Source: Sediminivirga luteola (lineage in GTDB: Bacteria; Actinomycetota; Actinomycetes; Actinomycetales; Brevibacteriaceae). From it: 64,000 bases of DNA. Under the pieces are notes generated by a model that saw nothing but the letters and a program-made list of their open reading frames with translations, did not search any database and was not told where the DNA came from. Position 1 is the stretch's first letter. Every line of letters starts with the position of its first letter. Below, piece after piece: positions 53,341 through 62,133 of this stretch. Both the position numbers and the translations under genes were made by a program. The stretch covers positions 1 to 64,000 of the forward strand of contig NZ_BMFY01000006.1 of assembly GCF_014639315.1 (NCBI RefSeq), in the 5' to 3' direction.

Positions 53341-54017
53341 CCAAGATTCTCCTGGTTGAGGACGAAGACTCGATCTCCGATCCGCTCGCGTACCTGCTGG
53401 GCAAGGAAGGCTACGAGGTGACGGTGGCCGCCGACGGCAACCGTGCCCTGGACGAGTTCGATCGGGGCGGGGCCGATCTGGTCCTGCTGGACCTCATGCT
53501 GCCGGGGGTCTCCGGCACCGAGGTCTGCCGGCAGCTGCGGACGAAGTCCAGCGTGCCGATCATCATGCTCACGGCGAAGGACTCCGAGATCGACAAGGTC
53601 GTCGGACTGGAACTGGGTGCCGACGACTACGTCACCAAGCCGTACTCCTCCCGCGAGCTGCTGGCCCGGATCCGTGCCGTGATGCGCCGCAACGTGGAGC
53701 CCGAGGTCCAGGATGAAGGCGTGCTGGAGGCCGGTGGCGTGCGGGTGGACGTGGATCGGCACGTGGCGACGGTCCGCGGCGAGGAGGTCTCGCTGCCGCT
53801 GAAGGAGTTCGAGCTCCTGGAGATCCTGGTGCGCAACGCCGGTCGCGTGATGACCCGGGGCCAGCTCATCGACCGGGTCTGGGGCCAGGACTACGTCGGG
53901 GACACCAAGACGCTGGACGTGCACATCAAGCGGCTGCGCGCCAAGGTCGAAGAGGTCCCGTCCTCACCGAAGCTGCTGGTCACCGTCCGTGGCCTGGGGT
54001 ACAAGTTCGAAGCCTGA
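53337..54017 (+). CDS. regX3: Response regulator RegX3
   Basis: A 226-residue OmpR/PhoB-type regulator. The receiver has VEDEDSI as the acidic pocket, the phosphorylated Asp52 in LVLLDLMLPG, and the Lys in VTKPYSSREL. The winged helix ends KTLDVHIKRLRAKVEEVPSSPKLLVTVRGLGYKFEA. It should activate phosphate-starvation genes such as pstS through the PHO boxes seen in this window. GTG start overlaps the senX3 stop (GTGA), with GAGAGGGAAG upstream. Confidence 0.96.
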   Translation: MTKILLVEDEDSISDPLAYLLGKEGYEVTVAADGNRALDEFDRGGADLVLLDLMLPGVSGTEVCRQLRTKSSVPIIMLTAKDSEIDKVVGLELGADDYVTKPYSSRELLARIRAVMRRNVEPEVQDEGVLEAGGVRVDVDRHVATVRGEEVSLPLKEFELLEILVRNAGRVMTRGQLIDRVWGQDYVGDTKTLDVHIKRLRAKVEEVPSSPKLLVTVRGLGYKFEA

Positions 54018-54067
54018 GCGCACTGCGGCCGTCCTGGTATCCGGCGCCCGGCGGGCGGGAAGACGAC

Positions 54068-54105
54068 GTACTGCCAGAACACCACCGTATTGCCAGGACA
54101 CCACC
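54068..54105. repeat. Two 19-bp tandem repeats
   Basis: GTACTGCCAGAACACCACC (54068-54086) is followed by GTATTGCCAGGACACCACC (54087-54105), differing at two positions. Confidence 0.8.
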
Positions 54106-54219
54106 GTCTACGGTGTGGTTTCGGCAAGAAGCGTGTGTTCTGTGAGTCTTCCGCGCAGCTATGGCGGAGAGCAGCGACCGGCGGCTCCCGATGTCCAGCG
54201 AACCTCCGGTTCCTCCCCG

Positions 54220-54442
54220 GCATGCGGAAGCCAGGGGGAGGTCTCGCTGGAGGGACAGGCATGCGAAAGCCCCGCAGGGGACAGACATGCGGAAGCCAGG
54301 GGAAGTCCCGTTGGAGGGACAGGCATGCGGAAGCCAGGGGAAGTCCCGTTGGAGGGACAGGCATGCGGAAGCCAGGGGAAGTCCCGTTGGAGGGACAGGC
54401 ATGCGGAAGCCAGGGGAAGTCCCGTTGGAGGGACAGGCATGC
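54220..54442. repeat. 38-bp tandem repeat array with GCATGC and hairpins
   Basis: Unit starts fall at 54220, 54259, 54285, 54323, 54361, 54399 and 54437. The last full units are identical 38-mers; the first is 39 bp and the second only 26 bp and contains GAAAGCCCCGCAGG, the same word as the terminator stem that follows. Each full unit begins GCATGCGGAAGCC and contains the hairpin GTCCC-GTTGGA-GGGAC. Confidence 0.92.
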
Positions 54443-54444
54443 GG

Positions 54445-54476
54445 AAGCCCCGCAGGAAAGAGATCCTGCGGGGCTT
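54445..54476. terminator. Terminator at the end of the 38-bp repeat array
   Basis: AAGCCCCGCAGG pairs perfectly with CCTGCGGGGCTT (12 bp) around AAAGAGAT, followed by TCGT. It lies between regX3 and the convergent LpqE-like gene. Confidence 0.85.
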
Positions 54477-54554
54477 TCGTACGCCTCGCTGCCGCGTGAC
54501 CGCAGCGGGGCCCTGATGTCGGTGATCGCCGATGCCGGTGATCGCCGGCGGCGA

Positions 54555-55085
54555 TCAGTGGCCGCCGGGCTCCTCGCCCTCCGGGTAGACCCGCTGCGCG
54601 GGAGTGGGGATGGGAGCGCCGCCGGGAACGTAGTCGGCGTAGGCCTCGTGCGCCGGCCCGATCACCTGGGTGTGGGTCTCGACGGTCTCGGAGCCCACGG
54701 ACACCGTCACGTCGATCAGAGTGCCGGAGTCCTGCCCGAGCTGCTCGATGATGGCTTCCTCGGCACCGTCGTCGGGGTTCTGCCGGTAGACCTCGCCGGC
54801 CTCCAGCGGCTGGACGAACTCCTCGCCGGCGATGGTCAGGCTCAGCGTCTGGGGGGAATCGCCGTTGTTGATCGCCACGTAGAGCACCTGGGCCGGCTCG
54901 CTGGCCTCGGTGCCGACCACCTTCAGGGAACGGACGTCGACGTCGCCCACGCTCACCGAGGCGCCGTCGCCTGCGGCGTAGCGGTGCAGGGTCTGCTGGG
55001 GGGAGATGAGGGCCGCGCATCCGCTCAACGGGACGATGAGCGCGGCCGCGAGGGCGGCGATGCTCGTGCGAGTCAGCCGGTTCAC
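54555..55085 (-). CDS. LpqE-like lipoprotein
   Basis: A 176-residue exported protein with a signal peptide ending in the lipobox LSGC. The mature part is a beta-rich domain (VDVRSLKVVGTEASEPAQVLYVAINNGDSPQTLSLTIAG) like that of copper-chaperone-like/LpqE proteins, with a Pro/Gly-rich tail. In mycobacteria lpqE likewise neighbours carD. GTG start with AAGGAG eight bases upstream. Function unclear; no metal-binding motif is evident. Divergent from carD. Confidence 0.78.
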   Translation of the reverse strand: MNRLTRTSIAALAAALIVPLSGCAALISPQQTLHRYAAGDGASVSVGDVDVRSLKVVGTEASEPAQVLYVAINNGDSPQTLSLTIAGEEFVQPLEAGEVYRQNPDDGAEEAIIEQLGQDSGTLIDVTVSVGSETVETHTQVIGPAHEAYADYVPGGAPIPTPAQRVYPEGEEPGGH

Positions 55086-55303
55086 TGTACAGGCTCCTTG
55101 GCGTTGGGGGCTGGGAGGCGTCGGCGCGGGTGTGCCCGCGAAGCGTGGCCTCCAAGGACGATCCACACAGCATCTTAACGGGTTTTTTGACGTTTCGTAG
55201 AACCGCGGAGGCGCCGCTGGCCGCTCCCCGGATGGAGGGTAAAACAACCGACCCTACCGGCGTGAGGCCCCGGAATCCTGGAGGCGCGCGGGGCGCACCA
55301 TGC

Positions 55304-55309
55304 TAGAAT
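55304..55309 (+). promoter_or_regulatory. -10 box TAGAAT of carD
   Basis: TAGAAT lies 28 bases before the carD ATG, giving a short leader that includes GAGGA. It is preceded by GC-rich sequence and no clear -35, common for CarD-responsive promoters. Confidence 0.55.
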
Positions 55310-55337
55310 GATGGGAGCGAAAGGGGTACAGAGGAAT

Positions 55338-55820
55338 ATGAGCTTTCAAGTCGGCGACACCGTTGTTTATCCCCATCACGGGGCGGCCCGCGTGCAGGAA
55401 GTCAAGACGCGGACCATCAAAGGCGAAGAGAAGCTCTACCTGAAGCTCCAGGTGGCGCACGGCGATCTGACGATCGAGGTTCCCGCCGACAACTGCGATC
55501 TCGTGGGCGTGCGCGATGTGGTGAACCAGGAAGGCCTGGACGAGGTGTTCAACGTCCTCCGCGCCGAGTTCACCGAGGAGCCCACCAACTGGTCCCGTCG
55601 CTACAAGGCGAACCTGGAGAAGCTGCAGTCCGGAGACGTCATCAAGGTCGCCGAGGTCGTGCGTGATCTCTGGCGCCGTGATCAGGACCGGGGTCTGTCC
55701 GCCGGCGAGAAGCGCATGCTGTCCCAGGCGCGCCAGATCCTGGTGTCCGAACTCGCCCTCGCCGAGAAGAAGGAAGAGGTCGAGGCCGAGGCCCTGCTGG
55801 ACGAAGTCCTCGCCTCCTGA
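55338..55820 (+). CDS. carD: RNA polymerase-binding transcription factor CarD
   Basis: A 160-residue essential-type regulator. The N-terminal RNA polymerase interaction domain has [17 protein letters not shown] and [31 protein letters not shown]. The C-terminal helical DNA-binding domain includes [16 protein letters not shown] with the conserved Trp that wedges into the open promoter bubble, and [23 protein letters not shown]. It stabilises open complexes at rRNA and many other promoters. ATG at 55338 has GAGGA just upstream. Confidence 0.96.
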   Translation: MSFQVGDTVVYPHHGAARVQEVKTRTIKGEEKLYLKLQVAHGDLTIEVPADNCDLVGVRDVVNQEGLDEVFNVLRAEFTEEPTNWSRRYKANLEKLQSGDVIKVAEVVRDLWRRDQDRGLSAGEKRMLSQARQILVSELALAEKKEEVEAEALLDEVLAS

Positions 55821-55846
55821 CACCGCCCGTGCGACCGTGACCGCCC

Positions 55847-56827
55847 GTGCTCGACCCTGTTGAGCTGCGCATCGCGGAAGCGCTGCAGATCGATCCGAGA
55901 GCAAGCTGGCGCCGCATCGCGCGCGCTCTCGGGGAGCATGAACGGCTGATCGCCCGCCGGGGTACCGCATTGCTGGCCTCTGGCCGCGTCGTGGTGGCCG
56001 GAGTGCGTGCGCGCGGTACGGGAATCTTGCTGCGCGCCGCCTGCCATCCCGGGGCGAGGCTCGCCGCCGTGGAAGCCCTCGCGGCCCGGCGCGACGCCAC
56101 CTTCAGCTATGTGCTCTCCGGCGCCTACGACGTCGCCGCGGAGATCTGGCGACGGCCGGCGCCGGGCCAGAGCCCCTACACCTTGGACGTCTCCATCACC
56201 CCGGGGCTGGCGCGCGCGGAGACCTTGCCCATCCTGCGGTACTTCCGCACCATCCGCGGCTGGCGCCTGGGAGTGCTCAGCCAGAGCGAGTCATCGGCGC
56301 TGAGCGGAGGCCCGGCCGATGCGTTCCCCGAGGTGTCCGTGCCGGAATCCGGCTCTGCCGTGGATCAGGCCATCATGGACGCGCTCACGGCCGACGCCCG
56401 GATGAGCGCCGAGGAACTCGCCCGCCGCGCCGGGGTCTCGGAGTCCACCGTGCGCCGTCGGCTCGACGTTTTGCGGGAGACCAATCAGCTGAGCCTGCGC
56501 GCGATCGTCGAGCCGGCGCAGGCCGGTCTGCACACCGAGGCGCTGCTCTGGCTGAGCACCGCGCCCCACCTGGTCGGTGAGGTCGGGCGCGCCATCGCCG
56601 CCGACGGCCGGGCCAGGTACGTGGCCGCCGTGGCCGGCAGCTGCCAGATCGTCGCGGACATCACGGTGGGCGAGCCGCACGAACTCTACACCTATCTGAC
56701 CGAGAGCAGCTGGGCCGCCCAGATCCACTCGATGGACATCTCCCTGGTGGCCGGCGCGCGCAAACGCGGCGGTCAGCTCTTGAGGATGCCCGGTTTCTCC
56801 GACGGCCAGCCGGTCGCCTCGTCGTAA
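55847..56827 (+). CDS. Lrp/AsnC family regulator with two HTH domains
   Basis: A 326-residue regulator. It contains two AsnC-type helix-turn-helix units, one at the N-terminus (ELRIAEALQIDPRASWRRIARALGEHERLIARRG) and one near residues 165-210 (DQAIMDALTADARMSAEELARRAGVSESTVRRRLDVL), each followed by a ligand-binding-like half. Double Lrp proteins are common in actinobacteria and often control neighbouring transport or catabolic genes. Its end overlaps the convergent amidase gene by 55 bases, so the two messages are antisense there. Confidence 0.85.
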   Translation: MLDPVELRIAEALQIDPRASWRRIARALGEHERLIARRGTALLASGRVVVAGVRARGTGILLRAACHPGARLAAVEALAARRDATFSYVLSGAYDVAAEIWRRPAPGQSPYTLDVSITPGLARAETLPILRYFRTIRGWRLGVLSQSESSALSGGPADAFPEVSVPESGSAVDQAIMDALTADARMSAEELARRAGVSESTVRRRLDVLRETNQLSLRAIVEPAQAGLHTEALLWLSTAPHLVGEVGRAIAADGRARYVAAVAGSCQIVADITVGEPHELYTYLTESSWAAQIHSMDISLVAGARKRGGQLLRMPGFSDGQPVASS

Positions 56828-58191
56828 CGGCGGGCCCACCGCAGCAGCGCCGGATCCGAGCCGTGGGGCCCGGCCAGCTGGACCCCGGTCGGCAAGCCGG
56901 ACGCACTGAAGCCGGCGGGCATTGCCAGCACCGGCAGCCCCGTGGCGGAGAGCAGGCAGGCGGCGCGCATCCAGTCCAGGTAGGTCTCGCAGGGTACTCC
57001 CGCCACCTCGGCCGGGTAGCGCAGCGAGGCGTCGAACGGCAGCACCTGCGAGCCGGGAGCCAGCAGCAGGTCGTAGCCGGAGAAGAAGTCCCGCACCGCC
57101 TCCTGGAGCGCGGCGTACAGTTCGTTGGCACGGATCAGCCGCGCCGCGTCGAGGCGCAGACCCTCCTCTACGTTCCAGATCACCTCGGGTTTGATGCGGT
57201 CCCGGTGCTGCTCCACCAGCGGGCCCAGGGTGGTGGCGAAGTCGAAGGCGCGGGTGACGTGGAAGACCTCGTCGGCGCCGGAGAAGTCGATCGTTGCCTC
57301 CTCCACCGAGGCACCCAGGCCGGCGAGGGTCTCGGCCGCCCGGTCCACCGCCGCGAGCATCTCCGGGTCCACCGGCACGCCCTGGCCGAAGTCTTTGGTC
57401 ACCGCGATCCGCACCCCCGAAAGCGACTCCGCCGGGCGCGCGCCGAACTCCTCCGCATCCAGGGCACGCACGGACGGCAGTTCGGGCACCGGACCTGACA
57501 CCGCCCGCATGAAGAGCTCCAGATCGGCGACGGTACGGGCCATCGGCCCACCGCGCGCCAGCCACGCCTGCGGGTTCTGCGGCGGGAACGTGGGAATCAC
57601 GCCATAGGAGGGCCGGAAGCCGTAGACATTGCAGAACGACGCCGGGATCCGCAGCGAGCCGCCCATGTCCGAGCCATCGCCCAGCGGCTGGATGCGGCTG
57701 GCGATGGCCGCTGCCACCCCGCCGGAGGAGCCGCCGGCGCTGACACCGGTGTCATAGGGGTTCACGGTGGTGCCGAAGACCTCGTTGAACGTGTGGGAAC
57801 CGGCGGCGAACTCCGGGATGTTGCTCTTGCCGGTGGCGACCACGCCGGCGCGGCGCAGCCGCGCGATCAGCCGGTCGTCAGCGTCGGGAACATGCTCGGC
57901 GAAGATCGGAGATCCCTGGGTCGACCGCATCCCGGCCACCATGTGGCTGTCCTTGTGCGTCATCGGCAGCCCGTGCAGCGGGCCGAGCGGCCCGGTCGCG
58001 GGGAGCGCCTCGTCGGCGTCCCGGGCGGCCTGCAGGGCGCGCTCGGGATCCAGGGTCACGATGGCGTTCAGAGCGGGGTTCACCGCCTCGATCTGTTCCA
58101 GGTGCGCCTGCGTGAGCTCCCGCGAGCTCAGCTCACCCGCGGTCATCCGGCCGACCAGCTCCGTCGCGGTCATCTCCAGCAGTTCGTTCAC
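56773..58191 (-). CDS. Amidase (amidase signature family)
   Basis: A 472-residue serine hydrolase of the amidase signature family. The catalytic triad is recognisable: Lys80 in MTHKDSH, the cis-Ser in GGSSGG (about residue 155) and the nucleophile in GDGSDMGGSLRIPASF (about residue 179). It hydrolyses amides to acids and ammonia; without the GatB/C partners it is not a tRNA amidotransferase. GTG start with GGAGG five bases upstream. Placed next to an M20 amidohydrolase cassette and an AsnC-type regulator, it may share their substrate class. Confidence 0.9.
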   Translation of the reverse strand: MNELLEMTATELVGRMTAGELSSRELTQAHLEQIEAVNPALNAIVTLDPERALQAARDADEALPATGPLGPLHGLPMTHKDSHMVAGMRSTQGSPIFAEHVPDADDRLIARLRRAGVVATGKSNIPEFAAGSHTFNEVFGTTVNPYDTGVSAGGSSGGVAAAIASRIQPLGDGSDMGGSLRIPASFCNVYGFRPSYGVIPTFPPQNPQAWLARGGPMARTVADLELFMRAVSGPVPELPSVRALDAEEFGARPAESLSGVRIAVTKDFGQGVPVDPEMLAAVDRAAETLAGLGASVEEATIDFSGADEVFHVTRAFDFATTLGPLVEQHRDRIKPEVIWNVEEGLRLDAARLIRANELYAALQEAVRDFFSGYDLLLAPGSQVLPFDASLRYPAEVAGVPCETYLDWMRAACLLSATGLPVLAMPAGFSASGLPTGVQLAGPHGSDPALLRWARRYDEATGWPSEKPGILKS

Positions 58192-58459
58192 GATCTCCTC
58201 CGGCGTCCAGCGTTCAGGGGCGAGCGCGCCGGGCCGGGCACGGGGTCCGCGCCGGCGTCACTGTGATCCACGCCATTCTTCCTTCTCGGGTCCTCGCCGC
58301 GCCGGGACTGGCGGAATCAGACCGCACCCGTGTCCGATTCCGTCTCCGCTTGCATGCGCCGGGACGCATCCCCTTAAGTGGTACTCACGGCCTCTCGATG
58401 GTGAGCTACATCACATCGGCGGGCCGTCGATGCGTATTCAGGACCGGAAGGACCCCGGA

Positions 58460-59185
58460 ATGGACCCTGCAACCTCCACCGACATCTGGGCGGTGGCCCA
58501 ATCACCCCTGCTGTGGATATGCGCCCTGCTGGTGTTCGCCGTCATCGGCGTCCAGTCGTGGATCTACGTCCGCGCGGCCAAGCGCGCGGGCGAAGGCATC
58601 GGGATGAGCACCGAGGACCTCAGCCGCGCGTTCCGCTCCGGAGCGGTCGCCTCCATCGGCCCATCTCTGGCCGTGCTCCTGGTCGCCATCGCGCTGCTGA
58701 CCCTGTTCGGCACGCCCGCGGTCCTCATCCGCATCGGTCTGATCGGTTCCGCCGCCACGGAGACCGCCTCGGCGACGGTGGCCGCCGGAACCATGGGCGC
58801 GAGCCTGGGCGGGGAGGGCTGGACGCAGCAGGTCTTCGTGGTGGCGTTCACCGCGATGTGCATCTCCGGCGGCGCCTGGCTGGTGGGCACCCTCATCCTC
58901 ACCCCCATCCTCAAGCGCGGCGGCAGCACCCTGCAGAAGGTCAACCCTGCCGCGATGGCGCTCATCCCCGGCGCCGCACTGCTGGGAGCCTTCGCCATCC
59001 TGACGATGAACGAACTGCCGAAATCCGGCGTCCACGTCGTCGCGGTGCTGGTCTCGGCCGCCGCGATGGCGGTCATGCTCTTCATCGCCGAACGGTTCAA
59101 GGCCAACTGGCTCAAGGAATGGGCGCTGGGCATCGCCATCATGGTCGCCCTCGCCGTGAGCTACTTCGCCCACAACGGCGCCTGA
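58460..59185 (+). CDS. DUF5058 family membrane protein
   Basis: A 241-residue protein with six predicted helices (LLWICALLVFAVIGVQSWIYV, IGPSLAVLLVAIALLTLFG, a central pair around VFVVAFTAMCISGGAWLVGTLIL, then ALIPGAALLGAFAIL, VVAVLVSAAAMAVMLFIAE and the last one). It matches DUF5058 as I recall it. The Gly/Ser/Thr-rich loop ATETASATVAAGTMGASLGG might line a path. It precedes a second membrane protein and an M20 amidohydrolase, so it is probably half of a transporter. ATG 58460 has GGAAGGA seven bases upstream. Confidence 0.75.
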   Translation: MDPATSTDIWAVAQSPLLWICALLVFAVIGVQSWIYVRAAKRAGEGIGMSTEDLSRAFRSGAVASIGPSLAVLLVAIALLTLFGTPAVLIRIGLIGSAATETASATVAAGTMGASLGGEGWTQQVFVVAFTAMCISGGAWLVGTLILTPILKRGGSTLQKVNPAAMALIPGAALLGAFAILTMNELPKSGVHVVAVLVSAAAMAVMLFIAERFKANWLKEWALGIAIMVALAVSYFAHNGA

Positions 59186-59229
59186 CGCCGGCCCCCCTTC
59201 CACGGATACATGAGGAAAAGAGGATCCGC

Positions 59230-59955
59230 ATGACCGCGCGTACTGCCGATACGGCAATGGCCGCCTTCGAGCACACCACCGCACGCTGGGGCCGGCTGAC
59301 GATGATCGCCGTCCTGGTGATCTCCATCGCCGCGCCCGCGAGCCTGATCATCTTCGGCGACTTCGGCATCACCGTCAATCAGATCGTCACCGCCTATCTC
59401 GCCGTGGCCGCCGTCTACCTGGTGTTCGCCGTGGTGGAACCGGTCACGTACTTCCCGATCGTCGGCCAGGCCGGCATGTACCAGGTCTTCCTGATCGGGA
59501 ACATCGCCAACAAGCTGCTGCCGGCGGCCATCGTCGCCCAGAACCGCCTCAACGTGAAACCCGGCACCCGGCAGGGGGACCTGGCCGCGGTGATGGCGAT
59601 CTGCGGGGCGGCGATGGTGCACGTGACCTCGCTGCTGGTGTTCGTCGGCTTCTTCGGCACCTGGCTGCTGAGCATCGTGCCGGCGGAGATCACGGAGATC
59701 GCCCAGCTGTACATCCTGCCTGCCATCCTCGGGGCCGTCGTGGTGCAGGCAGCCGTCACCGTCAAGCAGATCCGCAGCACGGTCATCGCCGTCGCGGCGG
59801 CGGCGTTCGTGATCTACGTGCTGCTGCGGGTCGCGCCCGTCCTGGAGAACTTCTACGTCGCCATCGGCGTGCTCATCACCATTCTCGGCTCCTGGTTCCT
59901 GCGCAAGAAGACCGTCACCCCGGACCCGGAGACCGGCGCGCCGCAGGGCGGCTGA
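59230..59955 (+). CDS. Membrane protein partner of DUF5058
   Basis: A 241-residue protein with about six helices (LTMIAVLVISIAAPASLIIFG, IVTAYLAVAAVYLVFAVVEPVTYFPIVGQ, and others). The VEPVTYFPIVGQAGMYQVFLIGNIANKLLPAAI segment, between two helices, is rich in Gly/Pro/Asn and could be functional. It is the same length as the DUF5058 protein 44 bases upstream, suggesting a paired complex. I do not recognise its family name. A purine-rich GAGGAAAAGAGG lies before the ATG. Confidence 0.72.
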   Translation: MTARTADTAMAAFEHTTARWGRLTMIAVLVISIAAPASLIIFGDFGITVNQIVTAYLAVAAVYLVFAVVEPVTYFPIVGQAGMYQVFLIGNIANKLLPAAIVAQNRLNVKPGTRQGDLAAVMAICGAAMVHVTSLLVFVGFFGTWLLSIVPAEITEIAQLYILPAILGAVVVQAAVTVKQIRSTVIAVAAAAFVIYVLLRVAPVLENFYVAIGVLITILGSWFLRKKTVTPDPETGAPQGG

Positions 59956-60042
59956 GACGATCAGATCCGCACCGTACGTCCATTGCACGCTCACCGCATC
60001 GGCGTCCTCGCTCACCGCGGACGCCGGGAAAGGAACACGCCG

Positions 60043-61269
60043 ATGACTGACACCCTGACCGCCTTCGCCCTCAGCGACGAGGAGCGCGCGAGGGCGCACG
60101 AGCTCTACAAGGCCTTCCACGCCGATCCGGAGCTCAGCATGCAGGAGCACCGCACGCAGGAGCGGATCGAAGGCGTGCTCGACGAACTCGGGATCGAGCA
60201 CTTCCGCTGCGGCGGCACCGGCGTGGTCGGCCTGATCCGCAACGGGGAGGGGCCCGTCGTGGGGTTCCGCGCCGACACGGACGGGCTGCCGATCGAGGAG
60301 GCAACCGGCCTGGACTACGCCTCCACCGCCCGCGGCACGCTGGAGGACGGCACCGATGTCCCGGTCATGCACGGCTGCGGCCACGACACCCACATCACCT
60401 CGCTGCTCACCGCCGTCCGGGTCCTGCTGCGGGAGAAGGACCGCTGGGCGGGCACCGTCGTGCTGATCTTCCAGCCCGGCGAGGAGACCTCCGCCGGTGC
60501 CCGCGCGATGGTGGACGACGGCCTGTGGGACAAGGCGCCGCGTCCCGAGGTCATCCTCGGACAGCATGTCTGGCCCGGTCAGGCCGGCACCGTCTCGCTG
60601 ACCCGCGGCACCGCGATGGCGATGGCGGATTCCCTGCGGGTGACCGTCAGAGGCAAGCAGTCGCACGGCTCGCAGCCGCAGAACTCGATCGATCCGATCG
60701 TGCTGGCATCGGCCATGGTGCAGCGGCTGCAGACAGTCGTCTCGCGGGAACTGAGCCCGCTGGACTCGGCGGTCGTCACCGTGGGCACCTTCCACGCCGG
60801 GCTGAAGGAGAACATCATCCCGGACAAGGCGGAGTTCACGCTGAACATCCGCAGCCTGACCCCGGAGGTCCGCGCCCAGGTGCTCGCCGCGGTGCAGCGG
60901 ATCATCACCGGGGAGGCGCAGGTGGCCGGGGCGCCGGAGCCCGTGGTCGAGAAGATCTACGACTTCCCGGCGAACGTGAACGACGACGCCGCCACCGAGC
61001 GGGTGTTCACGGCACTGCGCGCCGGCCTGGGCGAGGCGAACGTGGAGGAGATGCCGCCCAAGATGGGCTCGGAGGACTTCGGCTGGCTCGGCGAGGCCAT
61101 CGGCGTGCCCACGGTGTACTGGTTCTTCGGCGGATACGACGCCGAGCGGCTCGCCTCCGGTGACGTCCCGGTGAACCATTCGCCGTACTTCGGCCCGGTG
61201 ATCGAGCCGACGCTCACCACGGGGACGAACGCGGTGCTGGCCGGTCTGCTGGAGTGGATCGGCAAGTGA
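60043..61269 (+). CDS. M20 family amidohydrolase
   Basis: A 408-residue metal-dependent amidohydrolase (M20D group, related to N-acyl-L-amino acid, hippurate or IAA-amino acid hydrolases). Features: FHADPELSMQEHRTQERI, GVVGLIRNGEGPVVGFRADTDGLPIEE, the metal site MHGCGHDTH, QPGEETSAGARAMVDDGL and GSEDFGWLG near the C-terminus. It would cut an amide bond to release an amino acid from a conjugate. GGGAAAGGA precedes the ATG. Last gene of the three-gene cassette, followed by a terminator. Confidence 0.93.
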   Translation: MTDTLTAFALSDEERARAHELYKAFHADPELSMQEHRTQERIEGVLDELGIEHFRCGGTGVVGLIRNGEGPVVGFRADTDGLPIEEATGLDYASTARGTLEDGTDVPVMHGCGHDTHITSLLTAVRVLLREKDRWAGTVVLIFQPGEETSAGARAMVDDGLWDKAPRPEVILGQHVWPGQAGTVSLTRGTAMAMADSLRVTVRGKQSHGSQPQNSIDPIVLASAMVQRLQTVVSRELSPLDSAVVTVGTFHAGLKENIIPDKAEFTLNIRSLTPEVRAQVLAAVQRIITGEAQVAGAPEPVVEKIYDFPANVNDDAATERVFTALRAGLGEANVEEMPPKMGSEDFGWLGEAIGVPTVYWFFGGYDAERLASGDVPVNHSPYFGPVIEPTLTTGTNAVLAGLLEWIGK

Positions 61270-61273
61270 CCCG

Positions 61274-61305
61274 CAGGGCGGTCCGGGGTCTCCCGGGCCG
61301 CCCTG
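61274..61305 (+). terminator. Terminator after the M20 amidohydrolase
   Basis: CAGGGCGG pairs with CCGCCCTG, then a T-G pair, then CCGGG with CCCGG around GTCT: 14 pairs, followed by TTCC, five bases after the stop codon. Confidence 0.8.
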
Positions 61306-61441
61306 TTCCGCTCCCTCCGGCTGGCCGGGCCGCTTGACGCCGCCCTCGGGCGCGGTGCGTGTCCCGAGTCTGTTCCCGGACGCGCGGCAGTGCACGCCGC
61401 TGTGCGATCACGGGACCGGCCCGGTGATGAGCCGCGCTGGA

Positions 61442-61459
61442 CCGGTCACCGGTGACCGG
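61442..61459. repeat. Perfect 18-bp palindrome
   Basis: CCGGTCACCGGTGACCGG reads the same on both strands. It lies in the gap between two convergent genes, away from starts, so its role is unclear. Confidence 0.6.
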
Positions 61460-61500
61460 GATCGCGCGGCATCGCGCGGGAGGGGACCTGGTGCGCGGAC

Positions 61501-62133
61501 CTAGTGCTCGGGGCTGGGGTGGGCAGGAGGCTTAAAGCAGAGCGGCAGGCGGTGCAGGACGACATCGTGCCCGGGCGTATGCCAGACGGTGACCGGCGCA
61601 TCGACGGCGGGCGGGGCCGCCTCCGGCGGCAGCGGCAGGCGCAGCGCAGGAGCGGTGCTGAACGGCGTGTACCGTGCGGTGCCGGAGGCGTCGGTGTACG
61701 CCACCTGGCCGCCGGCGATGACCATCCGGTCGTGCTTGTCCCAGCGGATGTCGAGCGCGGTGAGCCGTCCGCGGGCCCGGTGCGGGGACGCCGCGAGCCT
61801 CCGGTAGGCCGCTCCCCAGCGGCGAGTCCGCGCTGCTGCCGTGGCGCGGGCGGAGACGAAACAGAGGATTGCGGTGAGCAGCGCGGCTCCTGCGGCCGGC
61901 GCCCAGAGAGGCCAGCTTCCGCCGAGGAACACCACGAGCACTGCCGCCAGCGCCAGGACCACGGTCAGCCCGGCCAGCAGACGCGGCGCGCCCGCCGCCA
62001 GCACGGGTGAGGCGGCGTGGCGCCGCCGGGCGGCTTCCTGCGCGTCCCCGGCGACCGGCGGCCGGCCCAGCTCCGCGGCTTCGAGAACGCATTCGGTGTG
62101 CACGATGGCATCGGCCGCTCGCGTGTCCGTCAC
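61501..62133 (-). CDS. Two-helix membrane protein, unknown function
   Basis: A 210-residue protein. Residues ~40-85 hold two hydrophobic helices (LLAGLTVVLALAAVLVVFLG and WAPAAGAALLTAILCFV) in a hairpin; the C-terminal ~110 residues form a soluble beta-rich domain (RLTALDIRWDKHDRMVIAGGQVAYTDASGTARYTPFST). Cytoplasmic or outside placement is not clear. GTG 62133 is chosen because GAGGAGG lies six bases upstream. No family is recognised. Divergent from the ThDP enzyme gene. Confidence 0.65.
   Translation of the reverse strand: MTDTRAADAIVHTECVLEAAELGRPPVAGDAQEAARRRHAASPVLAAGAPRLLAGLTVVLALAAVLVVFLGGSWPLWAPAAGAALLTAILCFVSARATAAARTRRWGAAYRRLAASPHRARGRLTALDIRWDKHDRMVIAGGQVAYTDASGTARYTPFSTAPALRLPLPPEAAPPAVDAPVTVWHTPGHDVVLHRLPLCFKPPAHPSPEH

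Larger units (their letters stand above)
54018..54554. other. Intergenic region downstream of regX3 filled with repeats
   Basis: These 537 bases contain a 19-bp tandem pair, an array of 38-bp tandem repeats and a strong terminator, each listed separately. Open frames through the array on both strands are artefacts of the repeat. No gene is supported. Confidence 0.5.

Noticed and set aside
54159-54500. Open frames on both strands through the 38-bp repeats
   Set aside because: They are periodic artefacts of the array, with no start signal and no domain.
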